From the NCBI RefSeq assembly GCF_907163105.1, contig NZ_OU015321.1, positions 806,001-870,000 on the forward strand: a DNA stretch of 64,000 bases, given 5' to 3'. A program made the translations under genes and the position numbers. Source of the DNA: Cloacibacterium caeni. Its GTDB lineage: Bacteria; Bacteroidota; Bacteroidia; Flavobacteriales; Weeksellaceae. How positions within the stretch are numbered: position 1 is the stretch's first letter; each line of letters opens with the position of its first letter. Below are positions 60,439 to 64,000 of the stretch, in pieces. A model generated the notes under the pieces. The model had not been told where the DNA came from. It saw nothing but the letters and a program-made list of their open reading frames with translations, and made no database searches.

Positions 60439-60502
60439 ATGATAAAAAGAACATCATTTCAGATTTATTTTTTATTTTTGAGAGTCTAAAAATAAAGAGA
60501 AA

Positions 60503-60913
60503 ATGAAGAATCTTAATACAACGGGTTACAACAAAACCTTGTTAGATTGGGCGTTATTAGCCATTAGAATTTTTGTAGGATTAGGAATGCTCACTCATGG
60601 ATTTCCGAAGCTCATGCAATTTCTCGGAGGAAGTCATGATTTTATTAATTTCTTCGGAATCGGCAGCAAAACATCCCTCGTTTTAGCAGTTCTTGCAGAA
60701 GTTCTTTGTTCACTTTTCTTAATTTTAGGACTTTTTACCAGATTTGTTTCTATTCCACTCATTATCACGATGTTAGTTGCAGTTTTCATGGTTCATGGAA
60801 ACGATCCTTTTGCCAAACAAGAAATGGCATTGCTCTATTTATTCCACTACATTTTAATTTTTGTAGCAGGTCCCGGAAGCATTTCCATCGACAGAATGAT
60901 TAATCGAAAATAA
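60503..60913 (+). CDS. DoxX family membrane protein
   Basis: A 136-residue protein with four transmembrane helices. ALLAIRIFVGLGMLTHGFPK, EVLCSLFLILGLFTRFVSIP and LYLFHYILIFVAGPGSISID match DoxX. The family is found as a quinone-linked or redox-stress membrane subunit; no specific role can be given. Confidence 0.88.
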   Translation: MKNLNTTGYNKTLLDWALLAIRIFVGLGMLTHGFPKLMQFLGGSHDFINFFGIGSKTSLVLAVLAEVLCSLFLILGLFTRFVSIPLIITMLVAVFMVHGNDPFAKQEMALLYLFHYILIFVAGPGSISIDRMINRK

Positions 60914-60918
60914 ATTCT

Positions 60919-60941
60919 AAGGCGCTTCTAGCGTCTTTTTT
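60919..60941 (+). terminator. Intrinsic terminator of the doxX-like gene
   Basis: AAGGCGCT, loop TCT, AGCGTCTT (one G-U pair), then Ts. The composite repeat begins directly after it. Confidence 0.75.
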
Positions 60942-60942
60942 G

Positions 60943-61115
60943 TTCCCCTCTTTTAGAGGAGTGGCATTCAGATTTTCTGAATGACGGGGTGTTTTTTGGC
61001 GCTTTAACACGCTGTCCGCTGTATCTTTTTTAAATTTTAGTTCTCTCTTTTAGGAGAGTCAGTGAGGAAAAAATTTAAAAAAGGATGCCGCTTCCATCGT
61101 TAGCGCAAACGCAGA
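60943..61115 (+). repeat. Composite intergenic repeat, copy B
   Basis: Modules in order: CCCCTCTTTTAGAGG, GTGGCA, inner palindrome TTCAGA/TCTGAA, TGACGGGGTG, GGCGCTTTAACACGCTGTCC, GCTGTATCTTTTTTAAAT, a variable core, AAAAAAGGATGCCGCTTCCA and TCGTTAGCGCAAACGCAG. Same order as copy A at 45885-46101 but on the opposite strand. It fills most of the 303-bp gap 60914-61216; the remainder (61116-61216) is AT-rich and ends in AATCTA-type words. Confidence 0.8.
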
Positions 61116-61216
61116 AATCTTCAGAAATTTCAGGAAAAATTGTAACTTTCCCCTCAATAAAGTCACTAATCATTAAGATTTAGAATCTAAAATTTATAAT
61201 CTATAATTTGAAAAAT

Positions 61217-63619
61217 ATGAGATCTATCAAAATTTCTGTTTTATTCCTCGCTTTATCCATTTGTGGATTCGCGCAAGAAAATTTAACCTACCAAAAACCT
61301 TCCGCCGAAATTCTTCAACTCGCTGATTTCCAAAGAACACCTTCTGTTTCTATGAACAGCAAAAAAGACTGGATGGTTTTTTCTTACAGACCTACTTATA
61401 AAACGTTAGACGACCTTAACCAAGAAGAAATGAAATTGGCAGGTTTGCGTGTAAATCCTGTAACCAATATTTCGAGTTCTGTTACGTATATTAGTAATTT
61501 AAAGGTTAGAAAATTCAACGAAAAGCAAGAAACACAAGTAATTGGATTACCTCAAAATCCTAAAATGACCAATCTTTCTTGGTCTCCCGATGAAAAAAAA
61601 TTAGCGTTTACCAATACTACAGAAAAAGGAGTAGAACTTTGGATTTTAAATTTAGAAACCAGAACCGCAAAAAAAATCTCAAGTGATAATCTTAATGCCA
61701 ATTTAGGTTCTCCGTTTGTTTGGCTGAAAAATTCTAAGGAATTAATCGTGAGAAAACTTCCAGCAAATAGACCAGCCCTTTTAAATGAAAAGAAAAATCT
61801 TCCAACTGGACCAATTGTTTCTAATGCAGACGGAAAAGTTTCACAAAACAGAACGTATCAGGATTTGTTAAAAAATCCTATGGATGAATCCAATTTCGAG
61901 ACTTTAACCAGAGCAGAATTGGTAAAAATGAATCTTGATGGAGCAGAAACTCCTTATAAATCTGCTGATATTTATGCAGGAATTCAACTTTCACCAGACG
62001 GAAATTATTTGATGATTTCTACCATCAAAAAACCATTTTCTTATATCGTTCCGCTTTCTAGATTTCCTATGACTGCTCAAGTTTTTGATTTACAAGGAAA
62101 TTTAGTAAAAACCGTAAATGATGTTCCATTGAATGAAATTATGCCAAAAGGTTTTTCATCAGTTAGAACAGGAAAAAGAAATATGTCTTGGAGAGCAGAC
62201 AAACCTGCAAGTTTATATTTTGTAGAAGCTTTAGATGGTGGTGACCAAAGCAAAAAAGCAGAATTCAGAGATGAAGTTTTTACTTGGGATGCACCTTTTT
62301 CGGCTGAACCTAAATCTTTGATGAAAACCAAACAAAGATTTGCAGGAATTCAATTCGGGAATGAAGAAAACGCTGTAGTAATGGATTCTTGGTATGATAC
62401 TCGTTCACAAAAAACGTATTTCCTTAATCCAAAAACAGGAGAAAATAAAGAAATTGCAGAAAGAAATTATCAAGATGTTTATGCAGATCCAGGAAATTTC
62501 CAAACCGATAAAAATGAATTCGGACAATACGTAATTTCCATCAAAAACGGAAAAGCACACTTAATTGGTGATGGTTTTACCAAGGATGGTCAGTTTCCTT
62601 TTATTGACGAATTTGATTTTAAAAACTTCCAAACTAAGAGATTATATACTTCTAAAACACCAAATGTAAAAGAAGATATTATTGACATTATTGATGCCAA
62701 TAAAGGAACGGTTTTAGTAACTCAACAGTCTAAAAATCAGTATCCTAATTATTTTGTTAGAAATATTAAAAACAACAAAGCAGAAGCGGTAACGCAATTT
62801 TCAAATCCTTTTGCGAGTATTTCTACTATTCATAAAGAAGTCATCAAATATAAGAGAAATGATGGAGTAGAACTGAAAGGAACACTTTATCTACCAGCAA
62901 ATTACGATTTCAAAAAGAAACCAAAATTGCCACTTTTAGTTTGGGCGTATCCAGAAGAATTTAAGGATAAAGCAACAGCTGGACAAAACACTGCAAACCC
63001 GAACGAATTTACTTTCCCAAGTTATGGTTCGTTTATTTATTGGGTGACTAAAGGTTATGCGGTTTTAGATGATGCGAGTTTTCCAATTATTGGTGAAGGA
63101 ACTACAGAACCGAATGATACTTTTATTCCGCAATTGGTTGCCAATGGAAAAGCGGCAATTGATGCTGTTGATCAATTAGGCTATATCGATAGAAATAGAG
63201 TAGCAGTGGGTGGCCATTCTTACGGTGCATTTATGACCGCAAATTTATTAACTCATTCTAACGATTTTGCTTGTGGAATTGCCCGAAGTGGCGCTTATAA
63301 CAGAACTTTGACACCTTTTGGCTTCCAAAGTGAACAGCGTAATTATTGGGATGTTCCTGAAATCTACAACGGAATGTCACCATTTATGAATGCTAATAAA
63401 ATGAAAAAACCAATGCTTTTAGTTCATGGTGAAGCAGATAACAATCCTGGAACGTTTACATTGCAAACAGAGCGTTATTTCCAAGCGTTGAAAAACTTAG
63501 GAGCACCTGTAAGAATGGTGATTTTACCGAAAGAATCTCACGGTTATGTTGCTAAGGAAAACATTTTACATTTGCTTTGGGAACAAGACCAATTCTTAGA
63601 AAAATGTTTGAAAAAATAA
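61217..63619 (+). CDS. S9 family prolyl oligopeptidase-like protein
   Basis: 800 residues. Signal peptide ending ICGFAQ, a long propeller (about 40-590) and a C-terminal alpha/beta-hydrolase domain with nucleophile GGHSYGAF, acid in HGEADNNPG and histidine in ESHGYVAKEN. Probable periplasmic or secreted oligopeptidase (glutamyl or prolyl type cannot be told). I start at the ATG at 61217; a TTG at 61208 is weaker. It has a terminator of its own. Confidence 0.88.
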   Translation: MRSIKISVLFLALSICGFAQENLTYQKPSAEILQLADFQRTPSVSMNSKKDWMVFSYRPTYKTLDDLNQEEMKLAGLRVNPVTNISSSVTYISNLKVRKFNEKQETQVIGLPQNPKMTNLSWSPDEKKLAFTNTTEKGVELWILNLETRTAKKISSDNLNANLGSPFVWLKNSKELIVRKLPANRPALLNEKKNLPTGPIVSNADGKVSQNRTYQDLLKNPMDESNFETLTRAELVKMNLDGAETPYKSADIYAGIQLSPDGNYLMISTIKKPFSYIVPLSRFPMTAQVFDLQGNLVKTVNDVPLNEIMPKGFSSVRTGKRNMSWRADKPASLYFVEALDGGDQSKKAEFRDEVFTWDAPFSAEPKSLMKTKQRFAGIQFGNEENAVVMDSWYDTRSQKTYFLNPKTGENKEIAERNYQDVYADPGNFQTDKNEFGQYVISIKNGKAHLIGDGFTKDGQFPFIDEFDFKNFQTKRLYTSKTPNVKEDIIDIIDANKGTVLVTQQSKNQYPNYFVRNIKNNKAEAVTQFSNPFASISTIHKEVIKYKRNDGVELKGTLYLPANYDFKKKPKLPLLVWAYPEEFKDKATAGQNTANPNEFTFPSYGSFIYWVTKGYAVLDDASFPIIGEGTTEPNDTFIPQLVANGKAAIDAVDQLGYIDRNRVAVGGHSYGAFMTANLLTHSNDFACGIARSGAYNRTLTPFGFQSEQRNYWDVPEIYNGMSPFMNANKMKKPMLLVHGEADNNPGTFTLQTERYFQALKNLGAPVRMVILPKESHGYVAKENILHLLWEQDQFLEKCLKK

Positions 63620-63624
63620 ATTTT

Positions 63625-63649
63625 AAAAGACGCTGAAAAGCGTCTTTTT
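63625..63649 (+). terminator. Intrinsic terminator of the S9 peptidase gene
   Basis: AAAAGACGCT, GAAA, AGCGTCTTTTT. Confidence 0.85.
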
Positions 63650-63697
63650 ATTTTTGAAATAATCTTGAATTTGATAAAATTGTGTAATTTTAAAAAA

Positions 63698-63727
63698 GTC
63701 TAGAATCTGAAATCTAACATCTAACAA
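63698..63727 (+). repeat. Word repeat of ATCTAA type abutting a start codon
   Basis: About 30 bp of near-repeated words (TCTAGAATCT, AAATCTAACA, TCTAACAA) ending at the alkB start. A similar stretch (61176-61210) precedes the S9 peptidase start. Confidence 0.6.
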
Positions 63728-64000
63728 ATGAATAATCTTTTACCAAAAGACGGCACTGTACATTATTATGGAAAAATCTTCACAGAGGAACAAAGTGCAA
63801 TATATTATGTTAAATTGCTGAATGAAATCAATTGGCAACATGATGTAGTTAAAATTTTTGGAAAAGAGATTGTCACCAAAAGAAAAGTTGCTTTTTTAGG
63901 AGATGAAGGAATTTCTTATAAATATTCTGGTAAAAATAAAATCGCTGAGAATTGGCTAAAATTTATTTTAGAAATAAAATATACGGTGGAACAAATCTCA
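63728..64000 (+). CDS. alkB: AlkB-like 2-oxoglutarate/iron dioxygenase, 3' partial
   Basis: The first 91 codons of a gene that runs off the window. MNNLLPKDGTVHYYGKIFT, LNEINWQHDVVKIFGKEIVT, KRKVAFLGDEGISYKYSG match the N-terminal part of AlkB/ALKBH2-type proteins, which remove methyl groups from DNA bases by oxidation. The HxD...H iron site lies beyond the window, so activity cannot be judged. Confidence 0.8.
   Translation, partial: MNNLLPKDGTVHYYGKIFTEEQSAIYYVKLLNEINWQHDVVKIFGKEIVTKRKVAFLGDEGISYKYSGKNKIAENWLKFILEIKYTVEQIS

Overview
The window reads as chromosomal DNA of a member of the Bacteroidota, class Flavobacteriia, most likely family Weeksellaceae (Chryseobacterium/Cloacibacterium-like). 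The reasons are low GC, genes without Shine-Dalgarno sites, promoters of the form TTG-N19..21-TAnnTTTG (read directly at several starts), a short 288-residue RpoD/SigA primary sigma factor, a fused E1 alpha/beta dehydrogenase, and many signal peptides ending in SQ or AQ. The genus is inference. There is no rRNA, tRNA, CRISPR array, phage or transposase gene.

Layout: 1-4.8 kb holds a DUF2723 membrane protein (5' end off the window) and a GT-C-like membrane protein. 4.8-13.2 kb has DUF1697, an S9 peptidase, a deoxyinosine/uracil-type DNA glycosylase, queA, rlmN and a trans-polyprenyl diphosphate synthase. 13.2-19.9 kb is the most unusual part: three tandem paralogues of a signal peptide-TPR-transmembrane-AraC HTH regulator on the minus strand, separated by two identical 180-bp intergenic blocks that each seem to encode a small divergent RNA, and faced by two related small exported proteins with matching 3' hairpins. 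20.0-24.2 kb has a fused E1 and an E3 dihydrolipoyl dehydrogenase. 24.3-32.6 kb has a patatin, DagK, an M28 peptidase, DUF1015, a SerA-like protein lacking two catalytic residues, serC, ferredoxin and a LuxC-like acyl-CoA reductase. 32.7-39.8 kb has gyrA, a TPR protein, a DtxR/MntR-type regulator with a leader RNA, ndk, rpe and rpoD. 40.3-52.8 kb has threonine aldolase, an M28 peptidase, a VPS10/sortilin-like Asp-box protein, fabI, tag, a second membrane TPR regulator, a nucleoside phosphorylase, SUI1 and gpmI. 52.8-64 kb has a two-component pair, a HAD protein, an S23-type four-helix protein, map, a methyltransferase, era, DoxX, an S9 peptidase and the start of alkB.

Two themes cut across the genes. 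First, regulation through membrane-anchored TPR proteins: three AraC-type and one LuxR-like. Second, the intergenic spaces are rich in dispersed imperfect palindromes and short word-like repeats, several abutting start codons or forming terminators; two composite copies lie in opposite orientation about 15 kb apart. Most transcription units end in clear intrinsic terminators, and several convergent pairs share one whose loop or arm holds a stop codon.

Gene functions are assigned by recognising families and motifs by eye; no database search or folding calculation was run.
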